Positions 1 through 9,057 are shown, counted from the first letter of the stretch. The stretch: DNA of 64,000 nucleotides from Ectothiorhodospira mobilis (GCF_900114895.1 NZ_FOUO01000005.1:62001-126000); one strand, 5' to 3'. The notes: generated by a model not told the origin, from the sequence alone. Numbers and translations are program-made.

Positions 1-1
1 C

Positions 2-247
2 CAGCACGGCCGCGTCATCCGCCACGTGTACGTCACCCCAAAACAGCGGGAACGCCTGGGCAGCGGGCAACTGGCCATCGTCGACCTGGACGGGGCCTAC
101 GAGGTGATCCCCCGGGACACGGCCGAGCGCATCGCCGAACGCGACCCCGAACGGTTCCTGGTGCGCAACGACCCGGAACCGAGCGCGCCCAGCGACGAGG
201 ACGACCCCTACGCCGGCTACGAGGTACCGGATGACCTGATGTGGTGA
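2..247 (+). CDS. DUF2058 family protein, C-terminal part (5' end outside window)
   Basis: The reading frame is open from the first bases of the window, so the gene is cut at its 5' end. The visible 81 residues end in an acidic stretch followed by DDPYAGYEVPDDLMW, which closely matches the C-terminus of the YaiL/DUF2058 family (known ending DDPYADFKVPDDLMW). These are small cytosolic nucleic-acid-associated proteins of uncertain function. A GTG at position 26 could look like a start, but the frame and the family similarity continue upstream of it. A hairpin terminator lies about 160 bases downstream. Confidence 0.85.
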   Translation, partial: QHGRVIRHVYVTPKQRERLGSGQLAIVDLDGAYEVIPRDTAERIAERDPERFLVRNDPEPSAPSDEDDPYAGYEVPDDLMW

Positions 248-405
248 TGCCTGGGGATGGCGCCACCGGAGTCCGCCCCATCAAGATGATGGCTATCGCT
301 ACCGTTTCCGCCCCCCTTTGGGTTTGAATCCGGCCGGTTTGCTGGCGATCCAATGGCCCCCCCTGAATTCAACCAATAACCGCAATGCACCATCCCTCGT
401 TTCTT

Positions 406-435
406 ATCCCCCTTCACCATCGGGGGATTTTTTTT
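406..435 (+). terminator. Rho-independent terminator
   Basis: A seven-base stem, ATCCCCC (406-412) with GGGGGAT (422-428), closes a nine-base loop and runs into eight T residues on the + strand. It fits as the terminator of the DUF2058 gene. The rest of 248-646 is less GC-rich than the surroundings and holds no gene I can support. Confidence 0.75.
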
Positions 436-646
436 GGTTTCTTCTCTTCCGCAATGCCTTTCTGCCGTGGCTCCATCAAATACTTTTCCCACATCTGGGT
501 CGGTTTGAGGACCGCGGTTCGGGATACAATGCCGTGTGATCGATGGCTCTTTGGGTATCGGAGGGTCGCGCGTTCAATTCGGACCTGGTCGGTCGAACCA
601 CCCCGGCTTTGGCCGATTTCTTCCTTTGATTTGTTCGGTTGGAATC

Positions 647-1039
647 ATGCGAAAACGCTTTCTGGATAGCGGCCAGCCGGGTTGGCAGCCGTTGGCAAAA
701 TTTCGAGTGGCGTTGCGAGGCTTATCGGGGGCAGCAGTTTCGGACTTCAGTGTCCTATACAAGCTACTGATTTCCCTACCCATCATCCTGCTGAGTCTCG
801 TTTACCACCCGTGGCTGGACTCCCTGCTCGTCATACTTGTCACGGTGGTCATGTTGATCGCCGAGCTGCTCAATACGGCCATCGAAGCGTTATGCGACCT
901 AGTGGAGTCGCGCTATGACCGGCAAGTCCGACATATCAAGGACGTGGCTGCGGCCGCCGCCTGGATCGCCATCCTAGTCTGGGTCATTGTCTTGGTGGTG
1001 GCTGGAAAGAACCTAGTTCACCACTTCATGGCTTCCTGA
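647..1039 (+). CDS. dgkA: Diacylglycerol kinase (prokaryotic DgkA type)
   Basis: Encodes a 130-residue integral membrane protein, close to the usual ~120 residues. It phosphorylates diacylglycerol to phosphatidic acid in the inner membrane, recycling lipid released during osmoregulated glucan synthesis. The family signature ELLNTAIEALCDLVES appears near residue 66, followed by a KD pair in HIKDVAAAA, matching the catalytic Glu-Asn-Glu and Lys-Asp positions of E. coli DgkA. Three hydrophobic segments are visible. The frame is open further upstream, but the first 37 codons do not look like protein and the family begins near MRKRFLDSGQPGW, so ATG 647 was chosen. The ribosome binding site is weak (GGA close to the start). 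Confidence 0.9.
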   Translation: MRKRFLDSGQPGWQPLAKFRVALRGLSGAAVSDFSVLYKLLISLPIILLSLVYHPWLDSLLVILVTVVMLIAELLNTAIEALCDLVESRYDRQVRHIKDVAAAAAWIAILVWVIVLVVAGKNLVHHFMAS

Positions 1040-1219
1040 TCGAATGTATTGACAGCTTGAAATCCCCGCGCAGCAGGTCCGCCACGGACCAGATGAAAGC
1101 GGCGAGTTGGGAATGACTTTCGGTGTTCATAATGGTTCGCGTGTGAATTCAGGGGTTCAGGAAGACAGCAGGGAGTGGGTGCTCAAGGAGCAACCCTGGA
1201 AAACCTCTTTGCCATGACC

Positions 1220-2419
1220 TTACGCCCCCACCAGCGACCCCGCCGCATGGCCGGAGGCCCAGGCCCATTGGAAGTTGTAGCCCCCCAGCTGGCCGGTGAC
1301 GTCCAGGGTCTCGCCGATGAAATGGATCCCCGGGTGATCATGGCAGGCCAGGGTCTTGGAGGAGACGGCATCGGTGTCCACGCCGCCCACCGTCACCTCC
1401 GCCGCGCCGTAGCCCTCGGTGCCGGCGGGCCAGACCGTCCAGGACTGGCAGGCGGAGACCACTTGGCGCACCGCCGCTTGACCCATCTGCCCCAGGGGCT
1501 GGTCCTCCACCCAATGGCTGCACCAGCACCGGGCCACACGGCGGGTGAGGTGCCGTGCCAGCAGGGTCTGGAGCATCCGCCGGGGATGGGTGCGGCGTTG
1601 AGCGTCCAGCAGGGCCTCCAGGTCCATGCCCGGGAAGAGGTCGATGGCAACCGGTTCCCCCGGCCGCCAGTAGGAGGAGGCCTGCAGCACCGCCGGACCG
1701 CTCAGGCCCCGGTGGGTGAACAGCAGGTTTTCCGTGAAGGCATGATCCCCCACCCGCACCGTGGCCTTCAGGGCGATGCCGCTGAGGTCCCGGATGCGCT
1801 CCAGGGCCCTGCCCTCCAGGGTGAGGGGCACCAGCCCCGGGCGCGGCGGCTGCACCGGGAGACCGAGCTGGCGGGCCAGGTCCAGGCCGAACCCGGTGGT
1901 GCCGGTGGTGGGGAAGGAACACCCGCCGGTGGCCACCGCCAGGGCATCGCAGGTCACCATCCCCGCCGGGGTGACCACCTGATGGGGTGGGCCCGCATGC
2001 ACCTCCACCGCGGGGGCGCGGGTGCGGATCTCCACGCCGGCGTCGGCGCATTCCGCCAGTAGCATGCGCACGATGTCCCGGGCGGAGCGGTCGCAGAACA
2101 GGCGCCCGTGCTCCCGTTCGTGATAAGGGATGCCGTGGCGCTCCACCAGGGCGAGGAAGTCCCAGGGGGTGTAGCGGCTCAGGGCGGACTTGACGAAGTG
2201 GGGGTTGCGGCAGAGGTAATGCTCCGGGCCCACGTCCCGATTGGTAAAATTGCAGCGTCCGCCGCCGGAGAGGAGGATCTTGCGCCCGGCCTGGCGGGTC
2301 TTCTCCAGCACCAGCACGCGCAGCCCCCGGGCCCCGGCCACGGCGGCGCACATGAGCCCGGAGGCCCCGGCACCGAGGACCACCAGATCGTAGTGGGCAT
2401 TGCCTGGGGCGTGACTCAC
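1220..2419 (-). CDS. NAD(P)/FAD-dependent oxidoreductase, HI0933/YhiN family
   Basis: A 399-residue flavoprotein. The N-terminal Rossmann motif GAGASGLMCAA near residue 16 binds FAD, and GGGRCNFTN near residue 52 is the hallmark of the HI0933/YhiN group. A second FAD contact, ATGG, lies near residue 163. The C-terminus ends with the family-typical GGYNFQWAWASG. Length is as expected. The physiological substrate of the family is not established in most bacteria. It is transcribed leftward just downstream of arfB, with only 13 bases between them, so co-transcription is likely. Confidence 0.9.
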   Translation of the reverse strand: MSHAPGNAHYDLVVLGAGASGLMCAAVAGARGLRVLVLEKTRQAGRKILLSGGGRCNFTNRDVGPEHYLCRNPHFVKSALSRYTPWDFLALVERHGIPYHEREHGRLFCDRSARDIVRMLLAECADAGVEIRTRAPAVEVHAGPPHQVVTPAGMVTCDALAVATGGCSFPTTGTTGFGLDLARQLGLPVQPPRPGLVPLTLEGRALERIRDLSGIALKATVRVGDHAFTENLLFTHRGLSGPAVLQASSYWRPGEPVAIDLFPGMDLEALLDAQRRTHPRRMLQTLLARHLTRRVARCWCSHWVEDQPLGQMGQAAVRQVVSACQSWTVWPAGTEGYGAAEVTVGGVDTDAVSSKTLACHDHPGIHFIGETLDVTGQLGGYNFQWAWASGHAAGSLVGA

Positions 2420-2432
2420 AAGGCCCCTCCCC

Positions 2433-2870
2433 TCAGCCGTCCGCGGGGTCGGTCTTCACCGGGCCCCGCAGGGCCTTGGTGCGCCCGCGGCGCACCTTCT
2501 CCTCCAGGCGGCGGCGCCGGGCCCCGGCCGTGGGGCGGGTGGGACGGCGCCGGGGTGCGGGACGGGCCGCCGACCGGATGAGGGCCTCCAGGCGCTCCAG
2601 GGCATCCGCCCGGTTCTGCTCCTGGCTGCGAAAGCGTTGGGCCTTGATCACCACCACCCCGTCCTTGCTGATGCGCTGATCGTTCAGGGCCAGCAGCCGG
2701 TCCTTGCACGGCCGCGGCAGACTCGAGCGCCGGATATCGAAGCGCAGGTGCACGGCGCTGGAGACCTTGTTGACGTTCTGTCCCCCGGCCCCCTGGGCCC
2801 GGATGGGGGTGATCTCCACCTCCCAGTCCGACAGGGTGCCCTGGCCCGGGATGGTCAGCAATATGCCCAT
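2433..2870 (-). CDS. arfB: Alternative ribosome-rescue factor ArfB (YaeJ)
   Basis: A 145-residue peptidyl-tRNA hydrolase that frees ribosomes stalled on non-stop mRNA. The catalytic GGQ lies in QGAGGQNVNK near residue 26, and the flanking VEITPIRAQ and VHLRFDIRRSSLP match E. coli YaeJ. The C-terminal tail is rich in Arg and Lys (RRRPTRPTAGARRRR onward), as needed to enter the empty mRNA channel. An in-frame ATG lies 54 bases further upstream, but it would overlap the next gene and add residues without homology, so ATG 2870 was chosen. It sits in a leftward run with the LEA-type lipoprotein upstream and the flavoprotein downstream. Confidence 0.93.
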   Translation of the reverse strand: MGILLTIPGQGTLSDWEVEITPIRAQGAGGQNVNKVSSAVHLRFDIRRSSLPRPCKDRLLALNDQRISKDGVVVIKAQRFRSQEQNRADALERLEALIRSAARPAPRRRPTRPTAGARRRRLEEKVRRGRTKALRGPVKTDPADG

Positions 2871-2889
2871 GGCCGATGCCCATACCGCC

Positions 2890-3366
2890 TCAGCGGCCGC
2901 GCAGGTCCGACAGGGGCAGTTCACCGCGATCCTCCACCGTGAGCACCCGCCCCAGGCCGCCGGCGTCCAGGCGGGCGCGCACGGTGTAGTCCAGGGTATC
3001 CCCCCGGGTCTGGCGCAGCAGGTCGTTGAATAGCTTCAGCCCCCCCAGCAGGTCCACCCCCGCCTCCACCTCGAAACGGGATTCCCCGTAGGCGGGCACG
3101 GTCTCCAGGTCACGGGCCACGCCGTTGAGCAGGCGGTGCCCCTCCAGGTCCATGGTGTAGCTCATGCCCTTGAGGGGCAGGGACACCGGATTGGGGTTGA
3201 CCACCCGCAGGCCGAAGGCGAAGCGCGGCGCCATCCCCTGCCCGGGGATCACGCGCACCGACTCCAGGCTCACCGAGGGTTGCTCCAGGGTGGTTTGCAG
3301 TGCCGCACAGCCGGAGAGGATCAGGGCAGCGGCCGCCGCCAGAAAGGCCCGTCTCGAGGGGGTCAT
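2890..3366 (-). CDS. LEA type 2 family lipoprotein
   Basis: A 158-residue protein starting MTPSRRAFLAAAAALILSGC. The twin arginines, hydrophobic stretch and LSGC lipobox (Cys20) predict a lipidated envelope protein. The mature part contains FGLRVVNPNPVSLPLKGMSY, typical of the water-stress/LEA14-like beta-sandwich domain, where NPNP is the core signature. Function in bacteria is not defined. The frame is open far upstream (to 3762), but only the copy starting at 3366 gives a proper signal peptide. It is 19 bases upstream of arfB and likely co-transcribed. Confidence 0.8.
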   Translation of the reverse strand: MTPSRRAFLAAAAALILSGCAALQTTLEQPSVSLESVRVIPGQGMAPRFAFGLRVVNPNPVSLPLKGMSYTMDLEGHRLLNGVARDLETVPAYGESRFEVEAGVDLLGGLKLFNDLLRQTRGDTLDYTVRARLDAGGLGRVLTVEDRGELPLSDLRGR

Positions 3367-3568
3367 CTTCGTGCTCCCAAAACCTCCACTATGCCGCCCC
3401 GCCGCCGGGAGGAAAACCCCGCACCGGCTGCAGCCGGGATCTCCATGCCATCCCCCCACCGTTTGCGCGGGTGCGGGCGGCGCCCCCTTGGGGAACCCAT
3501 CCGGCCCCGGATCCGGACGCATTTCTTCTCCGGCAGGCATTGGGCATTGCGGTGTCTGCAGGAATATA

Positions 3569-4537
3569 ATGAACGGTTTTCCTTCCGGAATGGCTGCCAT
3601 GTCCCTCCAACCCGCTCCAACCCAACCCATGCCTTCCCACGACGGCCACGCACTGGCCGTGGCGGCGCTATTGTTCGGGGCCGGGCTATGGGGCTGCTTC
3701 TGGTATCCCCTGCGGGCCCTGGAGGCGGCGGGGCTGCCGGGTCTATGGGCCGTGGCCTTCATCTATCTGGGGGCAACCCTGGTGGGGCTGGCGGCGGCGC
3801 GGCATCACCTGGGCTGGCTGCGGCAGGCACCGCTGCGGGTGGCGGGCATCGCCCTCACCTCCGGCCTCTCGGGCACGGCCTTCAGCCTGGGCATGATCCA
3901 CGGGGAGGTGGCCCGGGTGATGCTGTTCTTCTATCTCTCCCCGGTGTGGTCGGTGCTCCTGGCCCGTCTGTTTTTGGGGGAACACCTGACGGCCCCCGCC
4001 GTCACCGCCCTGCTGCTGGCCCTGGGGGGCGCGGTGGTGATGCTCTGGCCCGGCCAGGCGGCCCTGCAGATCATGCCGGCGGATCTGCTGGGACTGGTGG
4101 CGGGCATGGCCTTTGCTACCACCAACACCCAGGTGCGCCATGCCCGCGGGCTGCCCCTGCGCATCAAGACCCTGGCCGCCTGGGCCGGGGCCCCCTTCCT
4201 GGCGGCGGGCAGCGCCGGGGCCCTGGGCATGGCCCTGGTGGCGGATCCCAGGATCATCGCCCTGGCGCTTTTGCTGGGGATGGTCATGATGACCGCCATG
4301 ACCGTGACGGTGCAGATCGGCGTCACCCGGCTGCCGGTGCGCCAGTCCTCCGTGATCCTGGTCTTCGAGCTGGTGGCGGGGGCCCTGTCCGCCGCATGGC
4401 TGGCAGGCGAGCACATGGGCCTCCAGGAATGGCTGGGCGGGGGACTGATCGTGGCCGGCGCCCTGGTAGCCGGACGGCCGGCCCCGCGGGGGCGGCCTGC
4501 GCCCCGGGGAAAAAGTCACAGGGCCCAGAGCAGGTAG
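3569..4537 (+). CDS. EamA/DMT family permease
   Basis: A 322-residue inner-membrane protein with about ten hydrophobic helices in two repeated halves, as in the drug/metabolite transporter superfamily. The first half includes LWGCFWYPLRALEAAG and GMIHGEVARVMLFFYLSPVW, the second PVRQSSVILVFELVAGALSA. Substrate is unknown. The start at 3569 is preceded by AGGA five bases upstream; other in-frame ATGs at 3590 and 3599 are possible. The frame upstream of 3569 is antisense to the lipoprotein gene and was not used. The 3' end overlaps the convergent membrane-protein gene by 22 bases. Confidence 0.85.
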   Translation: MNGFPSGMAAMSLQPAPTQPMPSHDGHALAVAALLFGAGLWGCFWYPLRALEAAGLPGLWAVAFIYLGATLVGLAAARHHLGWLRQAPLRVAGIALTSGLSGTAFSLGMIHGEVARVMLFFYLSPVWSVLLARLFLGEHLTAPAVTALLLALGGAVVMLWPGQAALQIMPADLLGLVAGMAFATTNTQVRHARGLPLRIKTLAAWAGAPFLAAGSAGALGMALVADPRIIALALLLGMVMMTAMTVTVQIGVTRLPVRQSSVILVFELVAGALSAAWLAGEHMGLQEWLGGGLIVAGALVAGRPAPRGRPAPRGKSHRAQSR

Positions 4538-5097
4538 GTGCTGATGGCGCCGAAGGCCATCAGGGCCGCCATGGCCCAGGGGGCCAGGGCCTCCGCCTCC
4601 CCCTCGCGCCGCTGGCGGAAGGCCGGACTCAGGCGGTAACGCAGGGCGAAGACCAGGGCATAGCCCAGCATCGCCGCCGAGGGGACGTACACCAGCATGA
4701 GCAGCCCCCCCCAGACCATGAACGGCGGCCGCGTCTGCACCAGGATATACACCAGGGTCCACCAGAAGGCGGTCAGGGCCAGGGGCACGGCGGCGATGAG
4801 GGGATTGAAGGGAGAGGGCTCCAGCAGACGCTCCCGCCAGGGCAGGCCTTTGCGACCGCCGCGGGCCCCCTCCTTGGGGATCCCCCCCTGCCCGTCCGGG
4901 TGCGGCGAACCCTCACTGCGACCCTGGGCCAGATGCCGGTCATAGCGTTCCGCGGCCGTGTTGAGATAACGGGCCCGGGCCTCGTTGGGATCCCGGCCGC
5001 AGGCCTCCAGGCACTGCTGCCACAGGTTCTCGTTGCGGTTTTCCTCGAGTTCGCGGGCGGCCAGGAGCCAGGCCTCGCGGTAGTGGATACTGCTCAT
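4516..5097 (-). CDS. Hypothetical membrane protein
   Basis: A 193-residue protein I do not recognise. The N-terminal ~100 residues are soluble and charged (HYREAWLLAARELEENRNENLWQQC onward, split here only for description), with residues resembling a short tetratricopeptide-like helical segment. The C-terminal half has three membrane helices near residues 105-130, 135-160 and 170-190. The frame opens at 5145, but MSSIHYREAW at 5097 is the more natural start. It runs convergently into the EamA gene with a 22-base overlap. No function is proposed. Confidence 0.6.
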   Translation of the reverse strand: MSSIHYREAWLLAARELEENRNENLWQQCLEACGRDPNEARARYLNTAAERYDRHLAQGRSEGSPHPDGQGGIPKEGARGGRKGLPWRERLLEPSPFNPLIAAVPLALTAFWWTLVYILVQTRPPFMVWGGLLMLVYVPSAAMLGYALVFALRYRLSPAFRQRREGEAEALAPWAMAALMAFGAISTYLLWAL

Positions 5098-5175
5098 GAC
5101 TTCACACACTCCCGCCCCGCCCGGCGTCCGGGCAGGGGATGACATGGACTGGATGGCGCGGTGATGAATGCGCGC

Positions 5176-5445
5176 TCAGACGGAGAACATGGCCTCCAGA
5201 TCATGCCGGGAATAGGCCTTGAAGGCCAGCAGGGTCTGGGTCTTGGCGATGCCGTCGATGGTGAGCAGGCGTTCCGTCACCAACTGCGCCAGGGCCTCGT
5301 TCTCCCGCACGCGGGCGATGGCGATCAGGTCGTAGGGCCCGCTCACGGAGAACACCTCGGAGATGGCCGGCATGTCCGCCAGCTCCGAGGCCACCTCGTT
5401 GACCCGGGTGCGTTCCACGTTGATGAGGATGATGGCGGTGAGCAT
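5176..5445 (-). CDS. Stand-alone Lrp/AsnC ligand-binding (RAM) domain protein
   Basis: An 89-residue protein consisting only of the Lrp/AsnC effector-binding fold: MLTAIILINVER at the start, VSGPYDLIAIARV in the middle, and IDGIAKTQTLLAFKAYS near the end. The helix-turn-helix half of Lrp is absent. Such proteins form beta-sandwich oligomers that bind amino acids, and may act alone or modulate full-length Lrp proteins. It lies between the membrane-protein gene and the divergent Mur-ligase/Pth fusion. Confidence 0.85.
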   Translation of the reverse strand: MLTAIILINVERTRVNEVASELADMPAISEVFSVSGPYDLIAIARVRENEALAQLVTERLLTIDGIAKTQTLLAFKAYSRHDLEAMFSV

Positions 5446-5653
5446 GACAACGGGCTCCTGTGATGAAAGGGGGGCGGCGGGAGCACTTCAAAATACCCGA
5501 TCCCGGGGCCGGGATGCGACTCCCGCCGCGCGGGGATTGCAAAACGCCGGCACCCGATCTATCAAAGCCTGGGCAGTAAAGCAGACTCGTATCCCAACCA
5601 GGGCCGAATGGCGGGGAGTGATGCCCCGCGCCTTTCTCATACAGGGGAACCCC

Positions 5654-7531
5654 ATGGACCTCAAGACCCGCCTCCATCAGGCCCTGGCCTGGCGCCGCCA
5701 GCTCTGGCACGAACGCACCCGGGTGCTGCGGGCCCGCCTGCGCCGACCGCAGCTGTGGCGCACCAGCTTCGTCGGCATCACGGGATCGGTGGGCAAGACC
5801 ACCGCCAAGGACCTGGCGGTGGCCGTGCTGCAGCAACGGGGCCCCACCCGGGGCAATGCCCTGGGACTGAACTACCTGGGTGACATGGCCGGCATGCTGC
5901 TGGCCCTGCCCCGGGACACCCGCTTCGCGGTGCTGGAGGTGGCCACCAGCGGTCCCGGGACCATCGATGCGCGCGTCCGTCTGCTGCGTCCCCGCATCGC
6001 GGCCATGACCGTGATCGGCCGGGACCACATCAAACGCTTCGGCGGCTCCCAGGAGGCCATCGCCGAGGAGAAGGCCAAGCTCATCCAGGCCCTGCCCGCA
6101 GACGGGGTCGCCGTGCTCAACCGCGACGACCCCCTGATCCGTGCCCTGGGGGGGCGCACACCGGTGCAAAAACTCTGGTTCGGCACCGCCGAGGACGCCC
6201 ACCTGCGCCTGCTCTGCGCCCGCTCCGACTACCCGGAGCCCCTGATCCTGCAACTGGCCTACGAGGGGCGGGAGTACACCTGCCGCACCGCCCTGCACGG
6301 CACCCATCTGGCCGTGCCAGTGCTGACCGCCCTGGGCATCGGCCTGGCCGCCGGCCTTTCCCTGGGGGAGGCCATGGCCGGACTGGCCGGGGCCCACCCC
6401 GCCCCCGGGCGCATGCAGGTGGTGCCCACACCCGAGGGGATCACCTTCCTGCGGGATGACTACAAGGCCCCCCACTGGACCCTGCCCCCCACCCTGGCCT
6501 TCCTGCAGGGCGCCCGGGCCCGGCGCAAGGTGGCCGTCGTCGGCACCCTCTCGGACTCCTCCCTGTCCGCCTCCAAGCTCTATCCCAAGGTGGCCCGGCG
6601 CATGCGGGAGGTGGCCGACCGGGTGGTCTTCGTGGGCCCCCATGCCCTGCGCGCCCTGAAGGCCCGCACCCACGCGGACGATCGCCAGCTGGTGGGTTTT
6701 ACGGACCTCCTGGATGCCCACCATTACCTGCGCGCGGAGCTGCGCGAAGGGGATCTGGTGCTGCTCAAGGGGACCAACCGCATGGATCACCTGGTACGCC
6801 TGATCCTGGCCCGGCATCAGCCCATCACCTGCTGGGTACAGGACTGCGGCAGGAACACCTTCTGCGACCGCTGCCCCCTGCGCCAGCGCACGGACTCCAG
6901 GGCAACCCCGATGGACCGCGTGTCGGGGGGGATGGACCCCGCTGGGTTGGAACCCGATGGCGAAGGGGCGGGAGGGGCCCCCACCTCCCCCGCCTGGCTG
7001 CTGGTGGGGCTGGGTAACCCGGGGGCGGAACACGACGGCACCCCCCACAACCTGGGGGCCGACGTGCTGCAACGCCTGGCCGATGGAACCCCGGTAGAAT
7101 GGCACCCCGTGCCGGAAGGCCGCATCGCCCGCACCCGCATCGCAAGGCGGGAGGTGATCCTGTTCCGTCCGGGCAGCGCCGTGAACCGGAGCGGGGCCAT
7201 GGTGGAGGCCCTGCGCCGGCGCCTGGGGGTGGACGGGCGGCGGGTCATGGTGATCCACGACGACATGGACCTGCCCCTGGCGGAGGTGCGCCTCAAGCCC
7301 AGCGGCAGTGACGGCGGCCACAAGGGCCTGCGCTCCCTCTTCGCGGCCCTGGGCAACGACGGCTTCATGCCCCGCATCCGGGTCGGCGCGCGCCGCCCGG
7401 ACCAGGGGGACGGGGACGCCCGCGAGCAGGTCCTGCGCCCGTTCAGCACCGGGGACCGCGCCGGGGTGGAGGCCGCCTTGGAGCGCGCCGCCGCACTGGT
7501 CCAGCGGACGCTGCACGAGGCCCCTGACTAA
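5654..7531 (+). CDS. Mur ligase-like protein fused to peptidyl-tRNA hydrolase
   Basis: A single 625-residue frame joins two enzymes. Residues ~38-390 are a MurF-like ATP-dependent ligase: P-loop GITGSVGKTT (41-50), a central ATSGPG/DHIKRFGG region, and a C-terminal PGRMQVV...DDYKAP segment. The usual MurF N-terminal substrate domain is missing. A cysteine cluster follows (C393, C398, C404, C407), then a proline/glycine-rich linker. From ~446 comes a full peptidyl-tRNA hydrolase with GLGNPG, PHNLG (catalytic His), AVNRSG, HDDMDLP (catalytic Asp), GGHKGL and ALGND, so the catalytic residues are kept. ATG 5654 has AGGGGA upstream. The 3' end overlaps the convergent HDOD gene by 4 bases. Substrate of the ligase half is unknown. 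Confidence 0.85.
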   Translation: MDLKTRLHQALAWRRQLWHERTRVLRARLRRPQLWRTSFVGITGSVGKTTAKDLAVAVLQQRGPTRGNALGLNYLGDMAGMLLALPRDTRFAVLEVATSGPGTIDARVRLLRPRIAAMTVIGRDHIKRFGGSQEAIAEEKAKLIQALPADGVAVLNRDDPLIRALGGRTPVQKLWFGTAEDAHLRLLCARSDYPEPLILQLAYEGREYTCRTALHGTHLAVPVLTALGIGLAAGLSLGEAMAGLAGAHPAPGRMQVVPTPEGITFLRDDYKAPHWTLPPTLAFLQGARARRKVAVVGTLSDSSLSASKLYPKVARRMREVADRVVFVGPHALRALKARTHADDRQLVGFTDLLDAHHYLRAELREGDLVLLKGTNRMDHLVRLILARHQPITCWVQDCGRNTFCDRCPLRQRTDSRATPMDRVSGGMDPAGLEPDGEGAGGAPTSPAWLLVGLGNPGAEHDGTPHNLGADVLQRLADGTPVEWHPVPEGRIARTRIARREVILFRPGSAVNRSGAMVEALRRRLGVDGRRVMVIHDDMDLPLAEVRLKPSGSDGGHKGLRSLFAALGNDGFMPRIRVGARRPDQGDGDAREQVLRPFSTGDRAGVEAALERAAALVQRTLHEAPD

Positions 7532-8841
7532 CCCCGGGCGGGATGGGCCTCGAAGCGGTTCAGCACCTGGTCCAGGAAGGGGATCCGCCCTTCCGCATCC
7601 GGTTCCGGCAGATCCAGGGCATGGAAGGACAGGGTCTCGTCGTAGCGCGGCTGCACCTGGGCATCCCCCCGGTAGAAGGCCTGCATGTAGCGGCTGGCCA
7701 CGTTGACGATATCCGCCTCCGGGTGCTCCGGATCCAGACCGCTCTGGTTGCTGGCGTGGCGGATGGCCGTGGTCACCTCCGGCCCGAAACGCCAGTGGGT
7801 GGCGATCATCTCCCCCACAAAGGGATAGACCTCCTCGATGAGGGCAAAGGCCCGCTCATCCCCCAGATCCTCCTGGCGCTCGGCGATATAGGTGGCGGCG
7901 CCGAACTTGCCGATCTGGGAGAGCATCCCCACCAGCAGGACGTTCTCCGGGTCCTCCAGCCCCAGGCGGGCGGCCATGGCGTGGGCCAGGGCGGCGATCA
8001 CCCGGCTCTCGCTGCGCAACTGGCGCACGAAGCGATCGAAACGCGGACAGCCCACGGTGAACACCTCGTCCAGGAAGACCACCAGGACGATCTTCTTCAT
8101 GCGGGTGAGCCCCATGCGCACCACCGCCTCGCGGATGGTGGAGACCTCGTGCATGCCGGTGAACAGGGCGCTGTTGGCGGCGCGGATCACCGTGGCGGTG
8201 AGGGTTACGTCCTCCCGCACCAGGGCCTCCACCGCCTCGACACTGACCTGGGGATCCTCCAGCAGTGTCCGTGCCCGCATGGCCGTATCGGGCAGGCTGG
8301 GCAGACGGAAGCGGTCCCCGGCGATGTCCGCGCTGATGGCCTGCAGCAGCGACGCGGCATCCGGGGAGATGGCGGCCTCCAGATGGATATCCACCCCGCC
8401 CCGGGCCTTGCGGTGCTTCTGCAGGGCGTCGAACAGGTTGCGGTCCACCCGGATCACCCGGGCACCCCCGGGGAAGTCCGCCCCTTCCACCCCCACATCC
8501 AGGGGGAGCAGCTCCCGTGCATGGCGATCCGCCTCGGCCCTCTTCTGCATGGCGCCGTCCTCGCCGAAGATGCGGACCTCCCCGGAGAGCAGGTAGTACC
8601 TCCAGCGGGTCTCTTCCATGACCCGCAAATACAGCCCCGCAGGGGCCTCCATGAGCCGAGCCTTGCGCGCGATGACCTTGAGGGTCTCCGCGTCCTGATC
8701 CCGGAAATCGGCATACGCCCCAAGGATCTGGGGGGAAACCCCCTGCGGCAGCGGCCGCAGGCCCGCCTTCCGGTCGGATTGGGGATGCGCCGGCTCCCCG
8801 TCCCTGCCGGCGCCTTTGAAGAATCGCTTGAGCATGTTCAT
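7528..8841 (-). CDS. HDOD domain signalling protein
   Basis: A 437-residue cytosolic protein. Residues ~45-150 resemble a degenerate cyclic-nucleotide-binding-like sensor (YYLLSGEVRIFGEDG). Residues ~178-375 form an HDOD domain (LPSLPDTAMRARTLLEDPQVS; VIRAANSALFTG; HWRFGPEVTTAIRHA), the HD-superfamily variant that usually lacks phosphohydrolase activity and acts in signalling. The HD metal ligands of true phosphodiesterases are not evident. Homologues are often linked to second-messenger and motility regulation, which fits the signalling genes further along. It ends 4 bases inside the fusion gene that runs toward it. Confidence 0.85.
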   Translation of the reverse strand: MNMLKRFFKGAGRDGEPAHPQSDRKAGLRPLPQGVSPQILGAYADFRDQDAETLKVIARKARLMEAPAGLYLRVMEETRWRYYLLSGEVRIFGEDGAMQKRAEADRHARELLPLDVGVEGADFPGGARVIRVDRNLFDALQKHRKARGGVDIHLEAAISPDAASLLQAISADIAGDRFRLPSLPDTAMRARTLLEDPQVSVEAVEALVREDVTLTATVIRAANSALFTGMHEVSTIREAVVRMGLTRMKKIVLVVFLDEVFTVGCPRFDRFVRQLRSESRVIAALAHAMAARLGLEDPENVLLVGMLSQIGKFGAATYIAERQEDLGDERAFALIEEVYPFVGEMIATHWRFGPEVTTAIRHASNQSGLDPEHPEADIVNVASRYMQAFYRGDAQVQPRYDETLSFHALDLPEPDAEGRIPFLDQVLNRFEAHPARG

Positions 8842-9057
8842 GGCTTGTCCGAGGCTTTTTGGGAGCCCGGGCGGGGAAGGGAAAGGGGGCTGTACACGCC
8901 CGGGGAGGACATTCTAACCGCTGCCGACCCCCGAGGGGGCCGGTCCTGAAAAACCCCGGTTCCGGAAGGTCAAACCATGGGGCGGGAATATTGATCTGGA
9001 TCGAAACCGCGACAGGGCGGCGCCGACACCCGGCCGTGCCTGGTCTAGGCTTGGATC

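Noticed and set aside
505-530. TTGAGG...TACAAT as the dgkA promoter
   Set aside because: The spacer is only 14 bases and the -35 match is poor.
7000-7531. The Pth part as a separate gene with its own start
   Set aside because: The frame is continuous with the ligase part and no ribosome binding site precedes the internal ATGs near 6911 and 6932.
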